A stretch of DNA of 54,513 bases, taken from positions 1 to 54,513 of the forward strand of contig NZ_JAURWA010000123.1 of NCBI RefSeq assembly GCF_030655195.1. Direction: 5' to 3'. Positions 33,696 to 42,238 of this stretch are shown piece by piece; the first letter of the stretch is position 1; every line of letters starts with the position of its first letter. The notes below the pieces were generated by a model. It was not told the DNA's origin, made no database searches, and saw nothing but the letters and a program-made list of their open reading frames with translations. The stretch comes from Patulibacter sp. GTDB lineage: Bacteria > Actinomycetota > Thermoleophilia > Solirubrobacterales > Solirubrobacteraceae. A program made the position numbers and the translations under genes.

Positions 33696-36107
33696 CTACC
33701 TGCGGGTGCTCTTGCGGGGGAGCGTCCGGGTCGCCTTCAGCGTCCGGTTCTCGTTCGCCGTGACGAAGGTCGACCGGAGGGTCAGCTTCGCCCGCGGGTT
33801 GGCCTTCAGCAGCCGGCGCCCGGCGGCCGTCGGCTTGATCGTCACCGTGATGCGGGCCGCCTTGGTCACCCGGCGGACCGCGGTGCCGACCGTGCGGTCC
33901 TTGCCGCGCACCCGGATCGTCAGCGTGTAGCTGATGCGACCGGCCTGCGGGACCAGGTCCCGGAACTTCACCGTGCGCAGCGACTTCGAGATCGTCGCGG
34001 CGCCGGGGGCCTTCTGCAGCCCCGCGACGGTCAGCGCCGGGGTCAGCGCGTCCTGCTTCGGCGCGGGCGCCGGAGCGGTGACGGGGGCCGGTGCCGGGTC
34101 GGGCACCAGCACCGGGGCGGGCGCGGGCGTCGGGACGACCGGCTTGGGCTCGTCCGCCGCCAGCGCGTAGCCGGCCGGCAGCACCTTCGCCGCCGGGGCC
34201 TTGACCTGACCGCCCGCGGCGCCGGGGGCGTCGACCGTCGGCAGGCGCAGCTCGAGGCCGGAGACCCCGACGGGCGCCTGACCGGAGGCCGGCAGCGCGT
34301 ACGGCGCATCGCGACCGAGGAGCTCGAGCTTGACCGTGTGGCCCTCGGCGACCTTCCAGGCCTGCGGGTGCAGCTGGAAGACCTGGCGGCTCGTCGTGCC
34401 CGGGTTCGTCGGGCGGTAGGTGCCGCGCGCGATCAGCCGCTGCATGCCGGCCGGATCGACGTCGTACAGGCGCCCGACCACGGCGTCGTTGACGTTCTTC
34501 ACCGCGAGGTCGGCCAGGATCGTCGGCGCGCCGGCGATCGTGTAGCCACCGGCCGGGGCCGCGGGCGTCTCGTAGATCGCGGCACCGGTGGTGTCCGTGT
34601 CGTTGCCGGAGGTGCAGACGTCCGGGACGGGCTGGGCGTCGGGCTTGCGCGGGTCCGCCGGGGAGAACCGGTTGACCGGGGTGGTGTCCGCCGCGACGGT
34701 CTGCGCCGCCGCGTCCGCGAGGCGCACCTCGCCCTTGGCCAGCGAGGCCCAGTTCTTCGCCTCGAAGACCGTGCCGCCCGAACCGATCGGGCAGACGCTC
34801 GTGATCGCCGTGACGCCACCGACGGCGTCGGACGGGGTCGCACCGTCACCGCGGACGTAGTGGGCGAACCACTCGTTCTCGGCGGTCGCGACCCTCGTCG
34901 CGTCGGCGACGCCCGGGCTCGCGGCGGAGCGGTTGGCGTGGCCCAGGTCCAGACCGATCAGCTTGATCGGCGTCGTCGGGTGGTTCGCGCGGACCTTGTT
35001 GTAGTACCGCAGCGCCTCGTCGACCGGGAAGAGGTCGTCGTTCCAGCCGTTGGAGATCAGCGCCGGCGCGGGCGCGACGCTGTCGTTCGTGCCGTAGGAG
35101 CCGTGGCTCGGGAACTGCTCGAGCTGCTGGTCGACGAACGGCTCACCGTCGTAGGGGCCGCCGCTGAGGTTGGTGTTGAGCCAGACGGCGATGTTCGCCG
35201 TCGGGTCGGAGTTCGGCGGCGCGTAGTAGCCGGTCTGATCGCCGCCGCCGTAGAGCTGCAGGTTCCAGACGAGCTTCTGGATGCCGAAGCGGCGGTCGCC
35301 GGCCGGGCCCGAGTACGGGTTGTAGGCGGCGTAGTCGAGGCCGCTGCCGTTGGGCATGAGCGCCTGGATCAGGTCGGACCAGCCGTACTGCGGCGCGGTC
35401 GCGGCGATCTTCATCGGCGTCTTGTTCCTGGGGCTCGTCCACGGGACCAGCGTGCCGTCGGGCTGCTGGACGCGGTCCTTCAGGGCGCCGAGCTGCGCGG
35501 CCATGCCGCCGCCGTAGGAGCCGCCCGTCGCGCCGATGCGCTGCGGGTCGATGACGCCGTCGTCGGCGAGCATCCCCATCAGGTGCTGTGCGTCGTGCAC
35601 CTCGTAGGCGTTCGACATCAGGTGGATGACGCTGCTGGCACCGCAGCCGGCGGGCTTCGCCGGCTGGTTGGCGCCGAGCTGCGGGAACTTGCCGCAGGAG
35701 CCCCAGAAGCCGCGGTCGGTGATCGAGAAGACGGCGTAGCCCTGGGCGAGCCACCGCTGGGCGGTCCCCGAGGACGGCAGGATCTTGGCGCTGCCGTAGC
35801 CGTGGTAGAGGCCGACGACCGGGAAGTTGCCGTCCGGGCCGGTGGCGGGGACGGGCGGCAGGGCGACGGACACGTCGATCGGGGTGCCGTCCCAGCTCGG
35901 GATGCGCGAGACGCCCGCGGGCACCTGGCCGCTCGGGCCGCCGCACCAGCGCTGGCCGTTGGTCGCGTCGGCCGTCTTCTGCACGTTGCAGGCGATCTTG
36001 GCCGCGCCGGCGTCGTTGAACACGGACGGCACGGCGGCCTGGGCCGTCGCGGCTGGCGCGAGGGCCAGTGCCGCGGCGACGGCGCCGATGATCGAGGTCT
36101 TCCTCAT
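33696..36107 (-). CDS. secreted S15 / X-Pro dipeptidyl-peptidase-like hydrolase
   Basis: An 803-residue exported alpha/beta hydrolase. Signal peptide 1-25. GLYHGYGSA (99-107) and GATGGSYGGG (192-201, nucleophile Ser197) fit the S15/CocE family. The Asp and His are in NGWNDDLFPVDEA and DLGHANRS. A jelly-roll-type beta domain follows (about 440-640), then a Pro-rich linker, and a basic beta tail (LRTVKFRDLVPQAGRISYTL onward) like those of other secreted proteins here. A start at the ATG at 36107 is supported by AGGAGG nearby. TACGGT at 36186-36191 could be the -10, giving a 78-base leader. True substrate (ester or peptide) unknown. Confidence 0.85.
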   Translation of the reverse strand: MRKTSIIGAVAAALALAPAATAQAAVPSVFNDAGAAKIACNVQKTADATNGQRWCGGPSGQVPAGVSRIPSWDGTPIDVSVALPPVPATGPDGNFPVVGLYHGYGSAKILPSSGTAQRWLAQGYAVFSITDRGFWGSCGKFPQLGANQPAKPAGCGASSVIHLMSNAYEVHDAQHLMGMLADDGVIDPQRIGATGGSYGGGMAAQLGALKDRVQQPDGTLVPWTSPRNKTPMKIAATAPQYGWSDLIQALMPNGSGLDYAAYNPYSGPAGDRRFGIQKLVWNLQLYGGGDQTGYYAPPNSDPTANIAVWLNTNLSGGPYDGEPFVDQQLEQFPSHGSYGTNDSVAPAPALISNGWNDDLFPVDEALRYYNKVRANHPTTPIKLIGLDLGHANRSAASPGVADATRVATAENEWFAHYVRGDGATPSDAVGGVTAITSVCPIGSGGTVFEAKNWASLAKGEVRLADAAAQTVAADTTPVNRFSPADPRKPDAQPVPDVCTSGNDTDTTGAAIYETPAAPAGGYTIAGAPTILADLAVKNVNDAVVGRLYDVDPAGMQRLIARGTYRPTNPGTTSRQVFQLHPQAWKVAEGHTVKLELLGRDAPYALPASGQAPVGVSGLELRLPTVDAPGAAGGQVKAPAAKVLPAGYALAADEPKPVVPTPAPAPVLVPDPAPAPVTAPAPAPKQDALTPALTVAGLQKAPGAATISKSLRTVKFRDLVPQAGRISYTLTIRVRGKDRTVGTAVRRVTKAARITVTIKPTAAGRRLLKANPRAKLTLRSTFVTANENRTLKATRTLPRKSTRR

Positions 36108-36260
36108 GTGGCTCCCCTCCTGATCCTGCTGGGGCCGCGGGCCGGAGGGACCGCGCGGACCGCCGCGTACTCGACGCGACGGGCCACCGTAGGCCGGAAA
36201 CCGTTCACACGGGAGAAACTTTCGGGGCCGTGGCCGGATGGCCGATGGCCCCGGCGATCC

Positions 36261-37316
36261 TCAGGCGGTGCGGCGGCGGCGCAGGAACGGGTCGGCGAGC
36301 GCCGGGGCGACGTAGCCGCGGTCGGCGGAGGAGATCGTCGTGCCGGGCGGGACGATCTCGTCGATCCGGTCCAGGACGTCCTTGCTCAGCGTCACGTCGA
36401 CGGCGCCGAGCTGCGTCTCGAGCTGCTCCATCGTGCGCGGGCCGACGATCGGTGCCGTGACGCCCGGGTGCTGCAGGACGAACGCGAGCGCCAGGTGGAC
36501 GAGCGTGACGCCGCTCTCCTCGGCGAGGACGGCGAGGTCCTCGGCCGCGTCGAGCTTTGCGGCGTTCTCCGGGTTGTCGAGGTCGTAGCGGGCCGGCATG
36601 CGCTTGGCGCGGGAGGAGTCCGGCGCGTCCTGCCCCTTGCGCCAGCGACCGGTCAGCCAGCCGCCGGCCAGCGGGCTCCACGGGATGACGCCCATGCCGT
36701 ACCGCTCCGTCACCGGCAGCAGGTCGGCCTCGATGCCGCGGACGAGGATCGAGTAGGGCGGCTGCTCCGTGACGAACCGGCCCAGACCGCGCTTCTCGGA
36801 CACCCACTGCGACTCGACGACCTCGTGCGCCGGGAACGTCGAGGAGCCGAATGCGCGGATCTTGCCCTCGCGCTGCAGGTCGGTCAGCGCCGAGAGCGTC
36901 TCCTCGACGTCGGTGTCGGCCTCGGGGCGGTGCACCTGGTAGAGGTCGATCCAGTCGGTCTGCAGGCGCCGGAGGCTGTTCTCGACCTCCTGCACGATCC
37001 AGCGGCGCGAGTTGCCGCGCTTGTTCGGGTCGCCGCCGGGCTCGCCCATCGGGACGTCCATCGGGGCGTGGAACTTCGTCGCGAGGATCACGTCGTCGCG
37101 ACGGCCGGCGCTCAGGGCCTTGCCGACGATGATCTCCGACTCGCCCTGCGAGTAGACGTCGGCGGTGTCGATGAAGTTGATCCCGGCGTCCAGCGCGCGG
37201 TGGATGATCCCGATCGACGTGTCGTGGTCGGGCTCCCCCCACGCGCCGAACATCATGGCCCCCAGACAGAGGGGGCTGACCTGCATGCCGGTGCGACCGA
37301 GGCTGCGGTAGTCCAT
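36261..37316 (-). CDS. aldo/keto reductase
   Basis: A 351-residue NADPH-dependent oxidoreductase with the AKR TIM barrel. The catalytic tetrad is visible: Asp50 and Tyr55 (FIDTADVY), Lys81 (LATKF) and His129 (YQVHR). The cofactor-binding end IVGPRTMEQLE is at about 295-305. The enzyme is longer than single-domain AKRs through insertions such as MDVPMGEPGGDPNKRG. Leaderless-type start: TATGGT 6 bases before the ATG (37323-37328). No partner pathway gene is adjacent. Substrate unknown. Confidence 0.93.
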   Translation of the reverse strand: MDYRSLGRTGMQVSPLCLGAMMFGAWGEPDHDTSIGIIHRALDAGINFIDTADVYSQGESEIIVGKALSAGRRDDVILATKFHAPMDVPMGEPGGDPNKRGNSRRWIVQEVENSLRRLQTDWIDLYQVHRPEADTDVEETLSALTDLQREGKIRAFGSSTFPAHEVVESQWVSEKRGLGRFVTEQPPYSILVRGIEADLLPVTERYGMGVIPWSPLAGGWLTGRWRKGQDAPDSSRAKRMPARYDLDNPENAAKLDAAEDLAVLAEESGVTLVHLALAFVLQHPGVTAPIVGPRTMEQLETQLGAVDVTLSKDVLDRIDEIVPPGTTISSADRGYVAPALADPFLRRRRTA

Positions 37317-37436
37317 CCACCGACCATACGACCGGGCGGCCGCCTCGCCTGAGCGACGGGCGATCGCTGGCCCCCGGGCGTCGTCGGCGCGGCCCGCGGC
37401 GAGCCGGAACGCGCGGTCATCCGAGGGCTTCCCCGG

Positions 37437-37781
37437 TCACCGCCCGGCGAGCCGGTGCAGCTCCGCGCGGACGTCCGGCCCCGCGTCCCGCGCGTCGAAG
37501 ACGACGACGCCGGTGGCGACGCTCAGCCCGGCGACGACCCGGCCGTCGACCGCCGCCACGACGACGGGCTGGGCGGGCACCGTCTCCCCCAGCCGGTGCG
37601 CCAGGTCGCGGAGCTCCACCTGGTCCATCGCCGTCGGGGCGCGCACCGCCACCTCGGGCGGGTGCGTCGGACCGCGGTCGGGCTGCGGTGCGCGGTCGTG
37701 CCGACGGGTCCGTCCCGCCCGCTCGGGGTGCCCGCGACGCAGGGGGCTGGGGTGCTGCTGGATACGGGGCGTGGTGCTCAC
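37437..37781 (-). CDS. small GNAT-like protein, LysR-divergent (copy 1)
   Basis: A 114-residue protein with a basic, His/Arg/Pro-rich first half (residues 1-47) and a compact second half: VELRDLAHRLGETVPAQPVVVAAVDGRVVAG. This second half looks like the N-terminal strand/helix of an acetyltransferase (GNAT) domain without the acetyl-CoA-binding RxxGxG loop. The GTG start follows GAGGAGG by 6 bases. It is divergent from the LysR gene at 37905 with a palindrome in between. The protein at 40707-41123 is a paralogue in the same arrangement. Catalysis is not expected. Confidence 0.6.
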   Translation of the reverse strand: MSTTPRIQQHPSPLRRGHPERAGRTRRHDRAPQPDRGPTHPPEVAVRAPTAMDQVELRDLAHRLGETVPAQPVVVAAVDGRVVAGLSVATGVVVFDARDAGPDVRAELHRLAGR

Positions 37782-37843
37782 GGGTGCCTCCTCGGGGTGG
37801 ACGTCCACCGTCCCGCGCCGGCGGGCCGATCTCCAGCGCGATA

Positions 37844-37871
37844 CGGCATGCCCATGCCGGGTCGGCATGCC
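37844..37871. promoter_or_regulatory. GCATG palindrome, candidate LysR operator
   Basis: CGGCATG (37844-37850), two bases, then CATGCCG (37853-37859) is a perfect palindrome. CGGCATGCC recurs at 37863-37871, one turn on. It lies between the divergent GNAT-like and LysR genes, the usual site of LysR autoregulation. Confidence 0.55.
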
Positions 37872-37892
37872 CGGGACCCGCGGGTCCGGCGG

Positions 37893-37898
37893 TACCGT
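37893..37898 (+). promoter_or_regulatory. -10 hexamer TACCGT of LysR 1
   Basis: TACCGT lies 6 bases before the ATG at 37905, directly after the GCATG palindromes, so bound protein could block or recruit polymerase. Confidence 0.5.
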
Positions 37899-37904
37899 GG
37901 GGAC

Positions 37905-38855
37905 ATGGACCTGCTCCAGCTGCGCGTGCTGCGCGAGGTCGCGCGGTGCGGGTCGATCTCGGCCGCCGCCGAGGCCCTCGACTACACCCAGCCGGCGGTC
38001 TCGCGGCAGCTCGCGGCCCTCGAGCGGACGGCCGGTCGCCCGCTCGTCGAGCGCACCGCGCGAGGCACGCGGCTGACGCGCGTCGGCGAGGTGCTGCTGC
38101 GCCGCGCCGACACGATCCTCGCCGAGCTGGAGGCGGCGCGGTCGGACCTCGACCGGCTCGAGGAGGACGACCGCCGGCCCGTCCGCCTGACCGCCTTCGC
38201 CACGGCGATCGCGACGTTCGTCCCCGACGCCGTCGCCGTGGTCCGGCGGGCGCTGCCCGACGTCACCGTCGAGGTGCGGCTCAGCGGCGACACGCGCATG
38301 GGCGCATCCGACCTGCGCGCCGACCGGCTCGACGTGGCGCTCGTCAACACCGACGGCCGGGCGACCCCGCCGGCCCGGGAGCACCTCGTCCGGCGCGACC
38401 CGTTCTGGTGCTGCCTCCCGGTCGGCCATCGGCTCGCGGACCGCGACGTCGTGCCGTTCGCGGCGCTGCGGGACGAGCCGTTCCTGCTGACCGCCGACAC
38501 GCTGTGCGCCGAGCGGGCGATCATCCTCGAGGCGTGCGCCACCGCGGGGTTCCGGCCCCGCGTCACCGGCCACTGCGACGACCCCGCCGTCACGCAGGGG
38601 CTCGTCGCCTCCGGCGTCGGGGTGGCGGTCGTGCCGGAGATGGCGCTCCTGCGGCTGCGCGACGACGTGGTCCTGCGGCCGCTGGCCGTCCCGCTCAGCC
38701 GGCGGGTGGTCGCGCTCGTCCCGCACGAGGCCCCGCCCCGTCCGGGCCGCGACGAGCTCGTCGCCGCGCTGCGGGAGGCAGGCGCGTCGTGGCGGAGCCC
38801 GGTGACCCCGTCCTCGAGGTCCGCGGCCCACGCCCGGGCTACGCTCCGCGCATGA
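37905..38855 (+). CDS. LysR-family transcriptional regulator 1
   Basis: A 316-residue LysR regulator. The N-terminal winged helix (residues 1-62) includes LRVLREVARCGSISAAAEAL and YTQPAVSRQLAALE, the recognition helix. The effector-binding domain (90-300) has the two-lobe pattern, with DLRADRLDVALVN and VVPEMALLRL. It is a clear paralogue of the regulator at 41303. The stop overlaps the next gene's ATG (ATGA), although that gene has its own hexamer. The effector is unknown; the target is probably the divergent GNAT-like gene. Confidence 0.9.
   Translation: MDLLQLRVLREVARCGSISAAAEALDYTQPAVSRQLAALERTAGRPLVERTARGTRLTRVGEVLLRRADTILAELEAARSDLDRLEEDDRRPVRLTAFATAIATFVPDAVAVVRRALPDVTVEVRLSGDTRMGASDLRADRLDVALVNTDGRATPPAREHLVRRDPFWCCLPVGHRLADRDVVPFAALRDEPFLLTADTLCAERAIILEACATAGFRPRVTGHCDDPAVTQGLVASGVGVAVVPEMALLRLRDDVVLRPLAVPLSRRVVALVPHEAPPRPGRDELVAALREAGASWRSPVTPSSRSAAHARATLRA
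38840..38845 (+). promoter_or_regulatory. -10 hexamer TACGCT inside lysR 1
   Basis: TACGCT lies 6 bases before the ATG at 38852, within the last codons of the LysR gene. It would give a leaderless transcript independent of lysR. Confidence 0.45.
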
Positions 38856-39187
38856 CCGTCGCGCTCATCCTCCTGGCCGTGATCTTCGGCGCCGCCGGCG
38901 TCGCCAAGGTCGCCGGTGCGCAGTTCACCCGCGACAAATTCGCCCGGTGGCCGATCGACGAGCGGTTGCGGGTCAGGATCGGTCTCGTCGAGATCGTCCT
39001 GGCCGTGCTGGCGCTGATCGGCATCGCCAGCGAGCCGGTCGCGATCGTCGCCGCGCTCGGCGTGATCGTCGCGATGGTGATCGCGTTCCGCATCCACCTG
39101 GCCGCGAAGGACCCGATCGCGCTGACCAGCGGCGCGCCGTTCGCGGCGGCGCTCGGGGTGCTGGTGCTGGTCCTCGCGATCGTCTGA
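38852..39187 (+). CDS. DoxX-like four-helix membrane protein
   Basis: A 111-residue protein with four hydrophobic segments. It has the DoxX pattern: short first helix ending GAAGVAKVAG, a polar loop with FARWPIDERLRVRIG, and helices 2 to 4 with AFRIHLAAKDP. DoxX-like proteins are membrane subunits of unclear redox-related role. The ATG overlaps the LysR stop, so it may be translated both with lysR and from its own promoter. It converges on purC. Confidence 0.75.
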   Translation: MTVALILLAVIFGAAGVAKVAGAQFTRDKFARWPIDERLRVRIGLVEIVLAVLALIGIASEPVAIVAALGVIVAMVIAFRIHLAAKDPIALTSGAPFAAALGVLVLVLAIV

Positions 39188-39221
39188 CCGGAGCCGCCCC
39201 GACCGCTGCCGCGACCCGGGC

Positions 39222-40142
39222 TCAGCCCGTGCCGGCGCCCGTGCGCTCGTACCAGGCCGACAACGGCTCGCCCGTGATCCGCTCGTAGGCCTCGGCGTAG
39301 CGCTCGCGCGTCCCGGCCACGACGTCGTCCGGGATCGCCGGGGCCGGCGGCCGCTTGTCCCAGCCCGAGGCGGTGGCCCAGTCCCGCACGTACTGCTTGT
39401 CGAACGACGGCGGCGTCTCGCCGACGACGAAGCCGTCGACCGGCCAGTAGCGCGAGGAGTCCGGCGTCAACGCCTCGTCGCCGAGCACGAGCTGGCCGGT
39501 GGCGGGGTCCAGGCCGAACTCGAACTTCGTGTCCGCGAGGATCACGCCGCGCGACCGCGCGTGCTCGTGGGCGTGGCGGTAGAGCGCGACCGCGGCCTCG
39601 CGGACCCGCGTCGCCAGCCCGTCGCCGTCGCCGTCCTCGGCCAGCGGCGCCAGCAGCTCCGCGGCCCGGGCGAAGTCGATCGCCTCGTCGTGGCCGTCGC
39701 CGACGTCGGCCTTCGTCGACGGGGTGAAGAGGGGCACCGGCAGCTCCTGGCTCTCCTGCAGCCCGGCGGGCAGCTCGATGCCGGAGACGTGCCCGGTCGC
39801 GAGGTAGTCCGTCCACGCCGAGCCCGTGATGTGCCCGCGGACGACGGCCTCGATCGGCAGCATCGTGAGCCTGCGGACCACGACGCCGCGGCCGCGCGCC
39901 TCGACCGGCACGCCGTCGGTGTAGGAGACGACGTGGTTGGGGACGATGTGGGCGGTCTGGTCGAACCAGAACGCCGAGACCCCGGTGAGCACCGCGCCCT
40001 TGCCCGGGATCGAGTTGGGGTGGACCGCGTCGTAGGTGGAGATGCGGTCCGAGGCGACGAGCAGCAGGCGACCGTCGCCGGCGTCGTAGATGTCGCGCAC
40101 CTTGCCGCGGGCGATCAGGCGGAGGGCGTCGAGGCTGCTCAC
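39222..40142 (-). CDS. purC: PurC, SAICAR synthetase
   Basis: A 306-residue enzyme that ligates CAIR and aspartate. Motifs: ARGKVRDIYDAG (11-22), SDRISTYDAV (31-40), EAVVRGHITGSAW, FTPSTKADVGDGHDEAI and DTKFEFGLD. At about 306 residues it belongs to the longer PurC class (yeast- and actinobacteria-like) rather than the 240-residue E. coli form. GTG start at 40142, with TAGCCT 7 bases upstream (40150-40155), a leaderless-type promoter. It is the first of the seven pur genes in the direction of transcription, yet it is separated from purS by seven kilobases of unrelated genes. Confidence 0.96.
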   Translation of the reverse strand: MSSLDALRLIARGKVRDIYDAGDGRLLLVASDRISTYDAVHPNSIPGKGAVLTGVSAFWFDQTAHIVPNHVVSYTDGVPVEARGRGVVVRRLTMLPIEAVVRGHITGSAWTDYLATGHVSGIELPAGLQESQELPVPLFTPSTKADVGDGHDEAIDFARAAELLAPLAEDGDGDGLATRVREAAVALYRHAHEHARSRGVILADTKFEFGLDPATGQLVLGDEALTPDSSRYWPVDGFVVGETPPSFDKQYVRDWATASGWDKRPPAPAIPDDVVAGTRERYAEAYERITGEPLSAWYERTGAGTG

Positions 40143-40229
40143 GGCGGGCAGGCTACCGACCCGCCGGCCCGCGACCCCGGCGCGCTGCTCCTCGCGGCGC
40201 CCGGAGCGAGCGCGGGCGCCGCGTCGGCC

Positions 40230-40667
40230 CTAGAAGCGGCTGAGCGCCCGGGCGCTGAGCCGGAATCCGTGGCCGGCGCGGTTGGTGCAGCGGAACGCGC
40301 CCCGCAGCGACCGGCATGTCGCGCCGTCGATCGTCACCCGCGACCCCACGCGCACGGTCCGGACCCGCCCGGAGCCCAGGCTCCCGAGGAGGGCGCCGCA
40401 CTGGTCCACGCGCCTGGACCGCCCACCCGGACCGAGGAACACGCTCGGGTTGTAGCCGCCGTCGCAGCCGCGCGACGGCAGGAACGACTGCTCCGAGATC
40501 GAGCAGACCAGGCCGCGGGTGATGCCCAGGCGGCCGACCGACCTGGCGTCCGAGCAGACGATCGTCCCGGACGGCGAGGCGACCCTCCGCGCCTGCGCCT
40601 CGGGGACCGCGAACCCCACGGCCCCCGCGCACGTCGCCACGATCGCCGTCAGCCGAGCCGCTCGCAT
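40230..40667 (-). CDS. secreted DUF6636-like cysteine-rich protein
   Basis: A 145-residue exported protein. Signal peptide 1-26. The mature part has the actinobacterial DUF6636-type pattern: SPSGTIVC (31-38), a second Cys at about 55, CDGGYNPSVFLG, a Gly/Arg-rich middle, and the end block ATCRSLRGAFRCTNRAGHGFRL. Six cysteines could form three disulfides. The function of the family is unknown. TAGGAT 6 bases before the ATG (40674-40679) supports the start. Confidence 0.75.
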   Translation of the reverse strand: MRAARLTAIVATCAGAVGFAVPEAQARRVASPSGTIVCSDARSVGRLGITRGLVCSISEQSFLPSRGCDGGYNPSVFLGPGGRSRRVDQCGALLGSLGSGRVRTVRVGSRVTIDGATCRSLRGAFRCTNRAGHGFRLSARALSRF

Positions 40668-40706
40668 CCGCGGATCCTAGCCCGGTCCGGGGACCGTCTC
40701 CGGTGC

Positions 40707-41123
40707 TCATCGCGCGCTGGGCCGATCGCGGAGGGCCGGGCCCCGCCGGCGCGCGAGGAGAGCCCGCAACCGGGCGATCCGTGCGGGCCAGGGCGAGTGC
40801 TCCGCCGCGGCCGCCTGCAGCGCGTCGACGGCCCGGCCGGTCGGCCAGTCGGGGTCGGCGAGCACCTTCCGGTCGGTCAGACCGATCGCGGCGATCGGCC
40901 GTCCGACGGCCAGGGCCAGCAGCACGGGCTCGCGGGGCACGTCCCGGCCCTCTCGCGCCGCCAGGGCCCGCAGCGCGATCCGGTCGTCGTCCGTCGCGTG
41001 ACGCAGGACGACCGCGTCGTCGGGGACGCGCGGCCCGGCGCCCAGCAGCCGGGCGTGCAGGTCGATGCGGCGGTCCAGGCCACGGCGGGCGGCGTCGAGG
41101 TGGGTGGTGGTGTGGTGCAGCAT
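40707..41123 (-). CDS. small GNAT-like protein, LysR-divergent (copy 2)
   Basis: A 138-residue paralogue of the protein at 37437-37781. VVLRHATDDDRIALRALAARE resembles the first strand and helix of a GNAT fold (R.AT..D...L..L), followed by EPVLLALAVGRPIAAIGLTD and ADPDWPTGRAVDALQAA. The acetyl-CoA loop is missing, and the C-terminal 25 residues are basic. AAGGA precedes the ATG by about 10 bases. It is divergent from LysR 2, copying the arrangement of copy 1. Function unknown. Confidence 0.65.
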   Translation of the reverse strand: MLHHTTTHLDAARRGLDRRIDLHARLLGAGPRVPDDAVVLRHATDDDRIALRALAAREGRDVPREPVLLALAVGRPIAAIGLTDRKVLADPDWPTGRAVDALQAAAAEHSPWPARIARLRALLARRRGPALRDRPSAR

Positions 41124-41200
41124 GAGGGGCGGTCCTTCCGGCCGTCGGGGTCGATGGGAGGACCGTCCTCCGTCCGGCCGCGGTTCTCCATCGCACCTGG

Positions 41201-41265
41201 GCATGCGTCCCATGCGTGCCGCGGCCTCCCCCGCGGGCGCATGGCGGGCATGTCGGACGCGCATG
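41201..41265. promoter_or_regulatory. CATG-rich region with GCATG-N5-CATGC, candidate LysR operator
   Basis: GCATG-CGTCC-CATGC lies at 41201-41215. Further CATG copies lie at 41240, 41249 and 41262, five in 65 bases. The same GCATG half-site forms the palindrome before LysR 1. Confidence 0.45.
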
Positions 41266-41286
41266 GACGACGCCGGCGGAGCGGTC

Positions 41287-41292
41287 TACGCT
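41287..41292 (+). promoter_or_regulatory. -10 hexamer TACGCT of LysR 2
   Basis: TACGCT lies 10 bases before the ATG at 41303, downstream of the CATG cluster. Confidence 0.4.
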
Positions 41293-41302
41293 CGACGGAG
41301 CC

Positions 41303-42238
41303 ATGGAACTCCTGCACCTCCGGGTCCTGCGCGAGGTGGCGCGGCGCGGCTCGATCTCCGCCGCCGCCGACGCGCTGGACTACACCCAGCCGGCCGTCTC
41401 ACGGCAGCTCGCGATCCTGGAGCGCCAGACCGGGCAGGCGCTCGTCGAGCGCACGCCGCGCGGGGCGCGCCTGACATCGTCGGGCGAGGCCCTGCTGCGC
41501 CACGCCGAGGACATCCTCGCCCGCGTCGACGCGGCGCGGGACGAGATGGAGGCGATCGCGACGCTGCGCGGCGGCCGCGTGCGGGTGTCCGCGTTCCCGA
41601 GCGCGATCGGCTCGTTCGTCCCGTCGGGACTGCGGGCCTTCGGCGAGCGGCATCCCGACGTGCAGGTCGGCTTCCGGGTCGCCGAGGCGGGCCCGGCGAT
41701 CGAGCTGCTGCAGCGCGGCGCCGTGGACGTCGCGGTCACCAGCCTGGGCCTGGCCGGCGGGCCGCCGCCGGGGCTGCGGGCCCACGCCCTGATCGACGAT
41801 CCGTTCCTGCTCGCCCTCCCCCCGGATCACCCGCTGGCGGACCTCGCCGAGGTGCCGGTCGCGGCGCTGGCGGGCGAGCAGCTGATCATCGGGAACCCGT
41901 CGACCTGCCCGGACTGCGAGGTCATGCTGCTGGCCTGCCAGGACCACGGGTTCGTCCCGGATCGCTCCTACGCGGTCGACGACTACGGCGCGGTCCTCGG
42001 GCTCGTCTCGGCGGGGCTGGCGGCCGCGATGGTCCCGCAGCTCGCGCTGACCGGCCCGCGCACGGACGTCGTGATCCGCCCCCTCGACGCGCACCTCGTG
42101 CGCCACATCGTGGCGATGACCGTCGACGGCCCCGGCGGCTCGGCGGCGGACGAGGCGATGGTCGCGGCGCTGGCCGACGCGGCGGCGGCGCACCGCGTGA
42201 CGGGCGCCCGGGCGGCCGGCGTCCCCGCCGGCGCCTGA
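41303..42238 (+). CDS. LysR-family transcriptional regulator 2
   Basis: A 311-residue LysR regulator, paralogue of the one at 37905. Winged helix residues 1-62 (LRVLREVARRGSISAAADAL, YTQPAVSRQLAILE). The effector domain includes ELLQRGAVDVAVTSL and VPQLALTGPRT, plus CPDCEVMLLAC with clustered cysteines that might sense redox state. It is divergent from the GNAT-like gene at 40707. The N-terminal halves of both LysR proteins are nearly identical, suggesting a duplicated module. Confidence 0.9.
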   Translation: MELLHLRVLREVARRGSISAAADALDYTQPAVSRQLAILERQTGQALVERTPRGARLTSSGEALLRHAEDILARVDAARDEMEAIATLRGGRVRVSAFPSAIGSFVPSGLRAFGERHPDVQVGFRVAEAGPAIELLQRGAVDVAVTSLGLAGGPPPGLRAHALIDDPFLLALPPDHPLADLAEVPVAALAGEQLIIGNPSTCPDCEVMLLACQDHGFVPDRSYAVDDYGAVLGLVSAGLAAAMVPQLALTGPRTDVVIRPLDAHLVRHIVAMTVDGPGGSAADEAMVAALADAAAAHRVTGARAAGVPAGA

